A stretch of DNA of 34,361 nucleotides from a virus: positions 1 through 34,361 of the IMG/VR virus record IMGVR_UViG_3300042691_010247; one strand, given 5' to 3'. Every line of letters begins with the position of its first letter. The first letter of the stretch is position 1. Below, one piece after another: positions 26,072-31,746 of this stretch. The notes beneath the pieces were generated by a model, which did no database searches, was not told the origin of the DNA, and was given only the letters and a program-made list of their open reading frames with translations. A program made the position numbers and the translations under genes.

Positions 26072-26247
26072 TGGGGTGGGTGGCAGCCGTGATTCTCGTT
26101 GGGTTGATGCTTCCTATGTTGGGAATGCTGTACCTCGATGTCTTGGAAGCAAAGAATGAAGTGAAAGAGCAGACAGAAAAGATTGAACGACTAAGACGAC
26201 AAATTGAAAGGGAAAACCGTGACAAAACAATTGGAACAAAACTCTAG
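25948..26247 (+). CDS. Small membrane protein overlapping its neighbour
   Basis: A 99-residue protein in a different frame from the preceding gene, overlapping its last 124 bases. Residues 1-41 are polar (SGSNFYPPDLPVAVVPVREP), 42-62 form a membrane helix (MGWVAAVILVGLMLPMLGML), and 66-95 form a charged coiled coil (KNEVKEQTEKIERLRRQIER). A shorter form could start at the ATG at 26071, which overlaps the upstream TAA and has GGGGAAG in front; the long form is preferred because PVREPIGEEIMGW looks like conserved protein sequence. Probably a lysis accessory (pinholin- or antiholin-like); this is a guess from shape and place. Confidence 0.6.
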   Translation: MATSRTGKKLPSKTGSSGSNFYPPDLPVAVVPVREPIGEEIMGWVAAVILVGLMLPMLGMLYLDVLEAKNEVKEQTEKIERLRRQIERENRDKTIGTKL

Positions 26248-26548
26248 CTACAACCAATTTGATGCTGACCATGATGGCGTGGTGACCGATGCTGAATTAG
26301 CTCGATCTGAGCGCATGATTCTTATTGAGAACATGGACAAGATGGCTGACCAGCAAAGAATCATGTCATGGGCTGCGCTTATCGCACCGCCAGCGTTGAT
26401 TGGTTTCCTTGCATCAGGGTTGGTGACTTTGGAAAAAGTTAACGCTTTGAACGGTTTAGCCACAACTTACTGCGCCGCAATGGGAACCATTGTTGTGGCC
26501 TTTATGGCTGCACAAGCTTACGTTAGGGGCAAAACAAATGATGCGTAG
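26219..26548 (+). CDS. Holin candidate with EF-hand loop
   Basis: A 109-residue protein. Residues 15-26, DADHDGVVTDAE, are a perfect 12-position EF-hand calcium loop (Asp1, Asp3, Asp5, Gly6, Val8, Glu12). Two membrane helices follow at about 49-68 (MSWAALIAPPALIGFLAS) and 79-98 (GLATTYCAAMGTIVVAFMAA), then a charged tail, the topology of a two-helix holin. I start at GTG 26219, with AAAGGGAAAACC in front, rather than the TTG at 26204. It lies directly before Rz. A holin would release the signal-less M15 endolysin encoded downstream. Calcium dependence is inferred from the motif only. Confidence 0.7.
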   Translation: MTKQLEQNSSYNQFDADHDGVVTDAELARSERMILIENMDKMADQQRIMSWAALIAPPALIGFLASGLVTLEKVNALNGLATTYCAAMGTIVVAFMAAQAYVRGKTNDA

Positions 26549-26978
26549 CCTGCTTACGCTGGCGCTAGTGTTTGGCGGCGGGTATTTCTACGGCCAGCAC
26601 GTTGAGAAAGAAGCCCAGCAGGCCGAGGTTGACAAGCTCAATCTTGAAGCCCGAGCTAAAGAACAAGCCCTGACCATGGCTGTAACTACAACCGCTGATG
26701 CACTAAGGAAAACAAATGAAAAAGCTAAACTGGCCACAAAAGAGCGCAATGACGCTATTGATTCTGGTGCTTTGCGGCTGCGCCTCAAAACGACCTGCCC
26801 CGTACCAGCCGCCACAGACTCCCCCGCTCCCACAGGAGATAGTCGAGGAGAAGCATCAGCCGAACTTGACCGAGAGACTGCTAAAGCTCTTATCGCCCTG
26901 ACCGAAGAAGGCGACAGAGCTATTGAAAAACTGAATGCCTGCATTACCCTGTACAACAACGCTAGGAGCGCCCAATGA
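26538..26978 (+). CDS. Rz: Inner-membrane spanin subunit (Rz-like)
   Basis: A 146-residue i-spanin. N-terminal signal anchor SLLTLALVFGGGYFYGQHV (about residues 4-22), then a periplasmic coiled coil (KEAQQAEVDKLNLEARAKEQ) and a C-terminal part with LRLRLKTTCPVPAATDSPAP and ALIALTEEGDRAIEKLNACI, the usual Rz/LysB-like ending. It joins with the lipoprotein o-spanin encoded within it to fuse the inner and outer membranes in the last step of lysis. Two adjacent ATGs (26538, 26541) lie behind AGGGGC; the upstream TTG-initiated extension is ignored. It overlaps the holin-like gene by 11 bases and the endolysin gene by four. Confidence 0.85.
   Translation: MMRSLLTLALVFGGGYFYGQHVEKEAQQAEVDKLNLEARAKEQALTMAVTTTADALRKTNEKAKLATKERNDAIDSGALRLRLKTTCPVPAATDSPAPTGDSRGEASAELDRETAKALIALTEEGDRAIEKLNACITLYNNARSAQ
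26716..26901 (+). CDS. Rz1: Outer-membrane spanin lipoprotein (Rz1-like), nested in Rz
   Basis: A 61-residue protein read in the +1 frame wholly inside Rz. It has a lipoprotein signal: basic MKKLNWPQK, hydrophobic SAMTLLILVLCG, and the lipobox LCGC with the acylated Cys at residue 22. The mature part is short and proline-rich (KRPAPYQPPQTPPLPQEIVE), as expected for Rz1. The ATG follows AAGGAAAACAA. Complete embedding of o-spanin in i-spanin is known from lambda. It implies a host with an outer membrane. Confidence 0.85.
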   Translation: MKKLNWPQKSAMTLLILVLCGCASKRPAPYQPPQTPPLPQEIVEEKHQPNLTERLLKLLSP

Positions 26979-27403
26979 ACCTCACACCTAATTTCACTCT
27001 TGACGAACTTACCCACACAGATCACCGTGAGTTTGACAACACGCCAAACGATGCCGAATTAGCTAACCTTGTCCGCTTGGCTGACTTTCTTGAGCAAGTC
27101 AAAGCATTGTTGAACGGCAAAACCATCATCGTAAATAGTGCTTTTAGGTCAAAAGCCGTAAATGATGCAGTGGGCAGTTCGGACAAATCACAACATAGAC
27201 GAGGCTGTGCCGCCGATATTCGTGTGCCAGGCATGAAACCAGATGAGGTGGTTAAGGCTATCGTTGGTTCTGGCTTGCCCTATGACCAAGTGATCCGTGA
27301 GTTTGACCGCTGGACCCATGTGTCGATCCCTAATACTGAAGACAGTAAGCCAAGAGCAATGGCACTGATTATCGACAAGCAAGGCACACGACCTTATGCC
27401 TGA
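26975..27403 (+). CDS. Endolysin, M15-type zinc peptidase
   Basis: A 142-residue peptidoglycan peptidase (D,D- or L,D-endopeptidase type). Zinc ligands are readable: His74 in SQHRRG, Asp81 in AADIRVP, and His115 in WTHVSI, preceded by the VNSAFRSKAVNDAVGSS segment usual for the Peptidase_M15_3 family. It has no signal peptide or cell-wall binding domain and so depends on the holin for release. Unlike the common holin-endolysin-spanin order, it follows the spanins. It overlaps the Rz stop by four bases (ATGA). Confidence 0.9.
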   Translation: MNLTPNFTLDELTHTDHREFDNTPNDAELANLVRLADFLEQVKALLNGKTIIVNSAFRSKAVNDAVGSSDKSQHRRGCAADIRVPGMKPDEVVKAIVGSGLPYDQVIREFDRWTHVSIPNTEDSKPRAMALIIDKQGTRPYA

Positions 27404-27432
27404 TGTTTTTATGCAACTTACTTGAAGTTTCA

Positions 27433-27461
27433 TTGACTTGTCATTGATTTCATTTAAGTTA
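27433..27461 (+). promoter_or_regulatory. Candidate sigma-70-like promoter before metallophosphatase
   Basis: TTGACT (27433-27438) lies 16-17 bases before TAAGTT/AAGTTA (27455-27461), in the only gap of this block. The -10 match is weak. An inverted repeat AACTT-N5-AAGTT (27415-27429) lies just upstream and could be an operator. Seen by eye only. Confidence 0.3.
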
Positions 27462-27484
27462 CGCCAAACTCATTGAGGACCATC

Positions 27485-28444
27485 ATGCCTGCACCAGCCA
27501 CCACTGATAAAGAATTCATTGAAGTTTGGCAAAGACTTAAGTCGCCAAAAAAAGTTGCCGAGGAACTTGGTGTTGATTTGCGAAATCTTAAGCGCCGCCG
27601 CAAGAGAATTGAAGAGTTACACGGGGTATCTCTTGAAAGTACAAAGCAAGGGCCATTGATTAAAGTCCCAGACAATCCTGCCCGAAAAATGCTGGGCATT
27701 GAAAATGGTGTCGTACTGGTGATGAGTGATGCTCACTTCTGGCCTTCCATCCACACAACGGCCTACAAGGGTTTTCTTTGGGCGATCAAGGAGCTGCAGC
27801 CTAAGGCACTGATCGCAAATGGAGATGTGTTCGATGGCGCTTCGATCAGCCGTTTCGACAGGCACGGTTACGATACAACACCATCTGTGGTTCAAGAACT
27901 AAAAGCCTGTGAAATAGCGATGGGTGAAATTGAAGATACAGCTAAAAAAGTAAGACATAATACTTCATTAATATGGACGCTGGGTAACCATGATATGCGT
28001 TTTGAGAACAGATTGGCCGCCAATGCTCCTCAATACGAATTTGTAAAAGGGTTTTCTTTAAAGGACCACTTTCCTGCTTGGCATCCTTGCTGGTCATGCT
28101 GGCCTACTGAGGACGTAGTTGTAAAGCATAGGTGGAAGGGGGGAGTTCATGCTACCCACGGGAATGCCTCGGCGAGCGGGAAATCGATGGTGACTGGGCA
28201 TTTGCACAGCTTAAAGGTCACACCCTACTCTGACTACAACGGAACCCGCTTTGGCGTGGATACAGGCACTCTGGCAGAGCCTGGAGGACCACAGTTTGAG
28301 AACTACCTTGAAGACTCGCCAACCAACTGGCGCTCTGGTTTCGCCGTTCTGACATTCCACAATGGTCGCCTTATGTGGCCCGAATTAATTCACAAGTGGG
28401 ATGAAAATCGTATTGAATTTAGGGGAGTCGTGTATGACGTATGA
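27485..28444 (+). CDS. Calcineurin-like metallophosphatase
   Basis: A 319-residue phosphoesterase with all the family motifs: SDAHF (Asp82, His84), ANGDVFDG (Asp114), LGNHD (Asn168, His169), HATHGN (His222/225) and TGHLHS (His239, His241), which together build the two-metal site. Residues about 10-50 precede the catalytic domain and look like a helix-turn-helix (SPKKVAEELGVDLRNLKRRR) with a basic stretch, suggesting nucleic-acid binding. Related phage enzymes hydrolyse phosphodiesters or nucleotides; the substrate here is unknown. Start ATG 27485 behind GAGGACCATC, not the TTG at 27473. It follows an 80-base gap with a possible promoter. Confidence 0.85.
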   Translation: MPAPATTDKEFIEVWQRLKSPKKVAEELGVDLRNLKRRRKRIEELHGVSLESTKQGPLIKVPDNPARKMLGIENGVVLVMSDAHFWPSIHTTAYKGFLWAIKELQPKALIANGDVFDGASISRFDRHGYDTTPSVVQELKACEIAMGEIEDTAKKVRHNTSLIWTLGNHDMRFENRLAANAPQYEFVKGFSLKDHFPAWHPCWSCWPTEDVVVKHRWKGGVHATHGNASASGKSMVTGHLHSLKVTPYSDYNGTRFGVDTGTLAEPGGPQFENYLEDSPTNWRSGFAVLTFHNGRLMWPELIHKWDENRIEFRGVVYDV

Positions 28445-28646
28445 CCTTGTTAAACATCTCAAATCAGAGATAAGAGAGTTGCGGCACATCCTGCAAGAGA
28501 CACAAATTGCTTTGGCGCAAGCCAATGTCATACTCAACTGCCGAACTGAGCCTTTGACTGATGAGCGTATATACACGTTATATAAACGCAGCCTTGACTG
28601 GCGCCAATTAGCCAGAGATATAGAAGCTGAACACGATATTCTTTAG
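28434..28646 (+). CDS. Small helical hypothetical protein
   Basis: A 70-residue protein (MTYDLVKHLKSEIRELRHIL) with a coiled-coil N-terminal half and a charged C-terminus containing LTDERIYTLYKRSLDWRQLA. The ATG at 28434 overlaps the end of the metallophosphatase gene by 11 bases and has AGGGGAG at the right distance inside that gene, which decides the start over the upstream ATG at 28401. Last + strand gene before the convergent operon. Function not recognised. Confidence 0.65.
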   Translation: MTYDLVKHLKSEIRELRHILQETQIALAQANVILNCRTEPLTDERIYTLYKRSLDWRQLARDIEAEHDIL

Positions 28647-28647
28647 T

Positions 28648-28674
28648 AAAAAAAAGGGAGTCCGAAGACTCCCT
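28648..28674 (-). terminator. Intrinsic terminator of the leftward operon (TTCG loop)
   Basis: Read on the minus strand, AGGGAGTC-TTCG-GACTCCCT is a perfect eight-pair stem with the stable TTCG tetraloop, followed by a run of T residues (A tract at 28648-28655 on the + strand). On the + strand there is no T tract after the hairpin, so its main direction is minus; it separates the convergent blocks. Confidence 0.9.
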
Positions 28675-28694
28675 GCAAGACAACTGCATGTGGA

Positions 28695-28973
28695 TTATGC
28701 CACACGTTTCCAAAGCAAGCCGTCTTCATCTTCAACGATTTCGCCGATTTCGTACTCCTCGTACTCTTCTTCGCCTTCGTCTTCTTCTTCTTCTTCGTCA
28801 TCGCACTCAAAGTAGTCTTCGCTCAACTCATAGTCAGCAGACCAGCCAAAGTCTTTTTGGAACTCCACAAACTCAAGAATGAGTTGCGCTTTTTCAAAGT
28901 CAGTTGTTTCGATCACAACTTTTTCGCCATCAACCCACTCGTAGTCGGCGATATTAATTTCCAGCTTAAACAT
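28695..28973 (-). CDS. Highly acidic small protein
   Basis: A 92-residue protein. The first 50 residues are foldable (MFKLEINIADYEWVDGEKVV, then EKAQLILEFVEFQKDFGWSA); residues about 50-82 are almost all Asp, Glu and Tyr (CDDEEEEEDEGEEEYEEYEI), then a short end, DGLLWKRVA. Strong AGGGGAAAAAC ribosome binding site. Last gene of the leftward operon. Extreme acidity in a small early protein recalls DNA mimics and other inhibitors of DNA-binding host proteins; that is speculation. No domain recognised. Confidence 0.75.
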   Translation of the reverse strand: MFKLEINIADYEWVDGEKVVIETTDFEKAQLILEFVEFQKDFGWSADYELSEDYFECDDEEEEEDEGEEEYEEYEIGEIVEDEDGLLWKRVA

Positions 28974-29008
28974 GTTTTTCCCCTGTTATGGCACTATTGC
29001 CAAAGAAA

Positions 29009-29036
29009 ATCTTAGCCCAAGTTTGTGACAAATCAA
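29009..29036 (-). promoter_or_regulatory. Candidate minus-strand promoter for the acidic-protein gene
   Basis: On the minus strand TTGATT (29031-29036) is followed after 16 bases by TAAGAT (29009-29014), about 35 bases before the start codon. A small hairpin, CCACAA-loop-TTGTGG (29039-29055), lies just upstream. Matches are four of six for both boxes, so the call is weak. Confidence 0.35.
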
Positions 29037-29072
29037 GCCCACAAAATAGTTGTGGACTTAGTAAAAAAGCAT

Positions 29073-29306
29073 TCAACAATCAAAGTTATCTTTGATGTGT
29101 TTTAAGACCATTTTTGAGATGAAATCTTCTTCATCACCGCTCAATTCATCGAAGCGGTCCTTGCCTTCTTCATCCAGGGCCTCCCACTCAAATTCGTAGT
29201 CCACGCCAACGCTGGGGTCGTGGTCAGTGATGTCATACCAAATCTCCAGATCAAGCTCAAGCTTGCTGGAATAAACAACTTCGCAAAATGTACTGAAAAC
29301 GCTCAT
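29073..29306 (-). CDS. Small acidic hypothetical protein
   Basis: A 77-residue protein (MSVFSTFCEVVYSSKLELDL) with many Asp and Glu residues (WYDITDHDPSVGVDYEFEWE; DELSGDEEDFISKMV). The start is the ATG at 29306 behind AAGGATTGATC; a TTG two codons upstream is less likely. It shares no clear domain with the acidic protein next to it, but both are strongly negative and adjacent. The pattern of alternating hydrophobic and acidic residues suggests a small beta-rich fold. Function unknown. Confidence 0.7.
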   Translation of the reverse strand: MSVFSTFCEVVYSSKLELDLEIWYDITDHDPSVGVDYEFEWEALDEEGKDRFDELSGDEEDFISKMVLKHIKDNFDC

Positions 29307-29308
29307 GA

Positions 29309-29422
29309 TCAATCCTTCAAAGATTCAATGGCAGCGGCAATTAAACCGCCTAACAGAATAAACATGACCAATGTCCCAGCAAGGAAAAAGGTCAACAATA
29401 TGATGTTTAGCAAGCTTTCCAT
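29309..29422 (-). CDS. 37-residue single-helix membrane protein
   Basis: A short gene read on the minus strand, MESLLNIILLTFFLAGTLVM continuing into FILLGGLIAAAIESLKD. It is almost one long hydrophobic helix flanked by charged ends. The ATG at 29422 lies inside the 3' end of the upstream gene (16-base overlap) behind TTGGAGCGGGA, and its stop lies two bases before the next start, so it fits the operon tightly. Possible roles are an antiholin-like, superinfection-exclusion or membrane-signalling peptide; none is supported directly. Confidence 0.6.
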   Translation of the reverse strand: MESLLNIILLTFFLAGTLVMFILLGGLIAAAIESLKD

Positions 29423-29739
29423 TCCCGCTCCAATCTGTTGGCTTTAGATCTGACGTTTTTGCCCGTCAATTCAACCAGCGCCAGCTTCTGCAACTCAGGC
29501 AGTCTACGGGCCACTGCATTAGGCTCTAGGCCCGTTTTTTGGGCAATCTCATCCTTACCCATTGACCCATGCTTATGCAGGGCATCTAGGATGATCTGGA
29601 AGTGATTTGAGGTGGTTGTGACTTGGGCCGCAGCTTGGTGGCTGGTCACAGGGTCTGAATTGCGGGATCTGCCAAAGATAGGCAAGTCAAAGAAAGCTTT
29701 AACACCGCCGCCAAAGTGGATATCGTCTAGTTTGCTCAT
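29407..29739 (-). CDS. Winged-helix DNA-binding protein
   Basis: A 110-residue protein. Residues about 28-40, SDPVTSHQAAAQV, form the motif often preceding a phage winged helix, and residues about 45-105 form the DNA-binding domain: FQIILDALHKHGSMGKDEIA (helices 1-2), TGLEPNAVARRLPELQKLAL (recognition helix) and VELTGKNVRSKANRLEREW (wing). Start at ATG 29739 behind GGAGAACATC; earlier Met codons are possible. Likely a regulator of early genes or a replication/packaging accessory protein. Confidence 0.75.
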   Translation of the reverse strand: MSKLDDIHFGGGVKAFFDLPIFGRSRNSDPVTSHQAAAQVTTTSNHFQIILDALHKHGSMGKDEIAQKTGLEPNAVARRLPELQKLALVELTGKNVRSKANRLEREWKAC

Positions 29740-29801
29740 GATGTTCTCCATTCTCTTGAAAAGTAGAGGTACTCGCCACATTAACTTTCCCTCTGGTGGT
29801 T

Positions 29802-29830
29802 ATTGTATCACAGTAATTGTCAGAAGGGAA
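29802..29830 (-). promoter_or_regulatory. Candidate extended -10 promoter before winged-helix gene
   Basis: On the minus strand TGATACAAT (TGn plus TACAAT, 29802-29810) forms an extended -10 box; TTCCCT at 29825-29830 is a poor -35. It would start transcription about 50-60 bases upstream of the winged-helix gene. A bulged inverted repeat (TTCCCTTCTG with CAGAGGGAA) spans the site. Confidence 0.35.
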
Positions 29831-30086
29831 CATCTGACTCAAAGTCATCAAAACCAGTCTTGCCACCTTTGCGGGTAGGCTCTGAGCTTTGACGGGCTGC
29901 TGGCGCTTTAGGCTTGACAGACAGGGACATGAACTTCCCCTTTGGACCCTCTTTGATCCAGCCATTCAGCCAGTATTCAACACCTTCTACGTTGATCTGA
30001 CCGTTGTAGTCAGCGTGGGTGTCACTCTCTTTTTTCTCATTACGGGCAAATGTGCCTCGATTGGTGTTGTCGTATTTTTTTTCCAT
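29820..30086 (-). CDS. Single-strand-binding-like accessory protein (conserved phage hypothetical)
   Basis: An 88-residue protein: MEKKYDNTNRGTFARNEKKE, a beta region with YNGQINVEGVEYWLNGWIKE, then KGKFMSLSVKPKAPAA and a tail ending FDDFESDVPF. The acidic tail closing in Pro-Phe resembles the C-terminal tip of bacterial SSB proteins that recruits partners, and the N-terminal part has the look of the DUF736-type small phage family. It directly follows the ERF recombinase gene, with a TAAGAGAGAAAC ribosome binding site including the upstream stop. An SSB-like or annealing partner role is inferred. Confidence 0.65.
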   Translation of the reverse strand: MEKKYDNTNRGTFARNEKKESDTHADYNGQINVEGVEYWLNGWIKEGPKGKFMSLSVKPKAPAARQSSEPTRKGGKTGFDDFESDVPF

Positions 30087-30095
30087 GTTTCTCTC

Positions 30096-30734
30096 TTAAA
30101 GTGTTTTGGCCTTTTTAATTGCCGCTCTTGTGGCCGAGTCCATTTGACTGGATAGCCACACCTCTTGGTCTGCTTCAAGTGCGTTGCCTTTGATAAGGTC
30201 ATAGGCAGCCTTGGCCTTACCATTGTCAACCAACTCTTTACAGCTCTCTGCCAACTCCATCAAGAACTCTTTAACGTCATTTGGCAAATCGTCACCAATA
30301 CCACCTTTAGGGGTGATGATGGTTGCATCTCCTTTGCGGCCTGTGGTGGCATCCAGGGCATCATGTTCAACGATTTCCATTGCTGTCACCCACAGGTATC
30401 GGCGTTGGTAAGTCTCCACCGCACCGATGTTCTGGACCTCATGGCAGCCCTTCAATGCCGCTGAACCAAACGGGCTGGTGATTACTATCTCACCGCCTCC
30501 ATCCATGTCCACAATGGACAAGCTAGCCTCGTCCTTAGTGAACGACACAATACCGATCAAGCCAAGCTGGTCAAAGATCTCCATTGTTGGTTGCAGAAAG
30601 TCGCCCAGCTCAAAGTAGTTGTAGCCAGCAAATTTGTTGTGGCCTGACTTTTTGAGGGTTTGACTGCGAAGCTTGCTCCTTGCAATGGACAGCTTGCTGT
30701 AGACCGCCATGTTTGCTTTGCTTACTTCATTCAT
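30096..30734 (-). CDS. erf: ERF-family single-strand annealing protein
   Basis: Phage recombinase of 212 residues that anneals complementary single strands, analogous to P22 Erf. It shows the family core: SGHNKFAGYNYFELGDFLQP (about residues 30-49), a beta region SLSIVDMDGGGEIVITSPFG, and GAVETYQRRYLWVTAMEIVE followed by HDALDATTG. The C-terminal part (about 150-212) is helical and acidic. Start at ATG 30734, overlapping the upstream stop (ATGA), behind GGAGAAGCAAACT. The probable SSB-like gene next to it makes a recombination pair; no exonuclease gene is visible in the operon. Confidence 0.85.
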   Translation of the reverse strand: MNEVSKANMAVYSKLSIARSKLRSQTLKKSGHNKFAGYNYFELGDFLQPTMEIFDQLGLIGIVSFTKDEASLSIVDMDGGGEIVITSPFGSAALKGCHEVQNIGAVETYQRRYLWVTAMEIVEHDALDATTGRKGDATIITPKGGIGDDLPNDVKEFLMELAESCKELVDNGKAKAAYDLIKGNALEADQEVWLSSQMDSATRAAIKKAKTL

Positions 30735-30943
30735 AGTTTGCTTCTCCACTCTTCATGCTCTTTCAATTCCACTTCCAAGATTGAGTCTTGCCCGTCTTGA
30801 TCTAACTCTGCAAACGTAAGGAAATGATTTTCGCCACAGCACCCTACGTTTTCCGTTTTAAGTTCTAAGCAATAACAGCAATATTGCTCGTCAGATTGCT
30901 TGTGATACTTAATCAACTCTTGTTTGTATTCGTTCATTCTCAT
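30731..30943 (-). CDS. Small Cys-rich, possible zinc-binding protein
   Basis: A 70-residue protein (MRMNEYKQELIKYHKQSDEQ) containing YCCYCLELKTENVGCCGENH, where CCxC and a CC pair about ten residues later plus a His could bind one zinc ion, followed by an acidic helical tail with ILEVELKEHEEWRSKL. The start is ATG 30943 behind TAAGAGAAACACT, which includes the preceding gene's stop. Not recognised; the zinc site is inferred from spacing only. Confidence 0.65.
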   Translation of the reverse strand: MRMNEYKQELIKYHKQSDEQYCCYCLELKTENVGCCGENHFLTFAELDQDGQDSILEVELKEHEEWRSKL

Positions 30944-30953
30944 AGTGTTTCTC

Positions 30954-31157
30954 TTAAAGTAAGCTCTCAAAATATTCCAGCGCTTTTGTTCGCACCAGAT
31001 CGGTGATGTTTTGGCCATCAGGGGTCAACACTGCATCTATCTGGAATTCACCATCAAGATTGCGGCTATATTGCAACATTAGGTGAATACCCTGATACAT
31101 GATCTCTCTGGTGTACTGCTGTGTGTTCATGTTGTAGTTGGTCTTAGGGGTGTTCAC
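30954..31157 (-). CDS. Small hypothetical early protein
   Basis: A 67-residue protein, (M)NTPKTNYNMNTQQYTREIM, with MLQYSRNLDGEFQIDAVLTP and LVRTKALEYFESLL. I choose the GTG at 31157 because it overlaps the preceding stop (GTGA) and has AAGGAAATCAA in front; the ATG at 31130 has no ribosome binding site. Not recognised. Confidence 0.55.
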   Translation of the reverse strand: MNTPKTNYNMNTQQYTREIMYQGIHLMLQYSRNLDGEFQIDAVLTPDGQNITDLVRTKALEYFESLL

Positions 31158-31360
31158 TTGATTTCCTTGAAAGGGTCGCCCCAAGAAGACATCACGCCTG
31201 TCTGGGTGTTTAGCAGTTGACCGCCAAACTCTTGGATTGTTTCGCCGTTGTTGCCCACCCATGTGTTGCCAAGCTTGGTGAACGTGTTGCCACTATCAGA
31301 CACTTTCATGGTTTCTGTTTCGTAGTAGGTGCTGCCTGAAAAGATGTTGAATTTAAACAT
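31154..31360 (-). CDS. Small hypothetical early protein
   Basis: A 68-residue protein (MFKFNIFSGSTYYETETMKV) with beta-type segments (TFTKLGNTWVGNNGETIQEF) and a short end with SSWGDPFKEIK. The start at 31360 overlaps the preceding TAA by one base (TAATG) and lies behind TGGAGCCTGTA. Not recognised; small beta-rich early phage proteins of this size often inhibit host factors, but nothing here shows that. Confidence 0.6.
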   Translation of the reverse strand: MFKFNIFSGSTYYETETMKVSDSGNTFTKLGNTWVGNNGETIQEFGGQLLNTQTGVMSSWGDPFKEIK

Positions 31361-31596
31361 TACAGGCTCCATCCGAAGTGTTTAGCCCAAAAGCCGAAAG
31401 GGCTGCGGATATCTGTTTCTGGTCCTTTAATGCAAACCATCACATCATCTTGCCAATCAGTCTCATCTGATCTGAAGAACTCCTGGACATCATCCAGAAT
31501 GCCTTCAACGGCCTTGTCCTTTGTTGCGCCAATGTTCATGGCAATCACCATTGGGGTTCGTGCCCCGAAAAACTCTGCTGTCGCTGTGTAAGTCAT
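31360..31596 (-). CDS. First gene of the leftward early operon, hypothetical
   Basis: A 78-residue protein (MTYTATAEFFGARTPMVIAM) with ATKDKAVEGILDDVQEFFRS and a C-terminus SPFGFWAKHFGWSL. Excellent ribosome binding site, AGGAGAGAGTA before ATG. Being first behind the leftward promoter, it should be among the earliest and most strongly expressed genes. No helix-turn-helix is visible, so it does not look like the missing repressor. Not recognised. Confidence 0.65.
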   Translation of the reverse strand: MTYTATAEFFGARTPMVIAMNIGATKDKAVEGILDDVQEFFRSDETDWQDDVMVCIKGPETDIRSPFGFWAKHFGWSL

Positions 31597-31634
31597 TACT
31601 CTCTCCTGTTTGTTACGCCAAAAATGACAAATGA

Positions 31635-31663
31635 AGTGTCGGTGAAACCAAAGTTATTGTCAA
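31635..31663 (-). promoter_or_regulatory. Leftward early promoter with overlapping inverted repeat
   Basis: On the minus strand a perfect -35, TTGACA (31658-31663), is followed after 17 bases by GACACT (31635-31640), about 40-45 bases before the first leftward gene. The inverted repeat GACA-N7-TGTC (31626-31640) covers the -10 box and is a candidate operator. The -10 matches consensus in only three positions. Confidence 0.5.
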
Positions 31664-31689
31664 ACAGTTGTATGAAATAGACACATGAT

Positions 31690-31719
31690 TTACTCAAGTA
31701 ATATTGTCTGTGCTACATT
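31690..31719 (+). promoter_or_regulatory. Rightward early promoter before the Cro-like gene
   Basis: TTACTC (31690-31695) and TACATT (31714-31719) with an 18-base spacer lie about 28 bases before the Cro-like start. The near-palindrome TTACT-CA-AGTAA (31690-31701) overlaps the -35 box and could be the site of the regulator encoded next door. Confidence 0.45.
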
Positions 31720-31746
31720 AAACCCATCGACAACAAAGGAGTAGTT

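Noticed and set aside
29699-29965. 88-codon minus-strand open frame overlapping the winged-helix and SSB-like genes
   Set aside because: It lies in another frame across two well-supported genes and their gap, without a ribosome binding site.
27458-31622. An 11-base word, GTTACGCCAAA, found in both main promoter gaps (27458-27468 and 31612-31622)
   Set aside because: By simple counting, many 11-base words repeat by chance in 34 kb, and the flanks are not alike, so I do not call it an operator.
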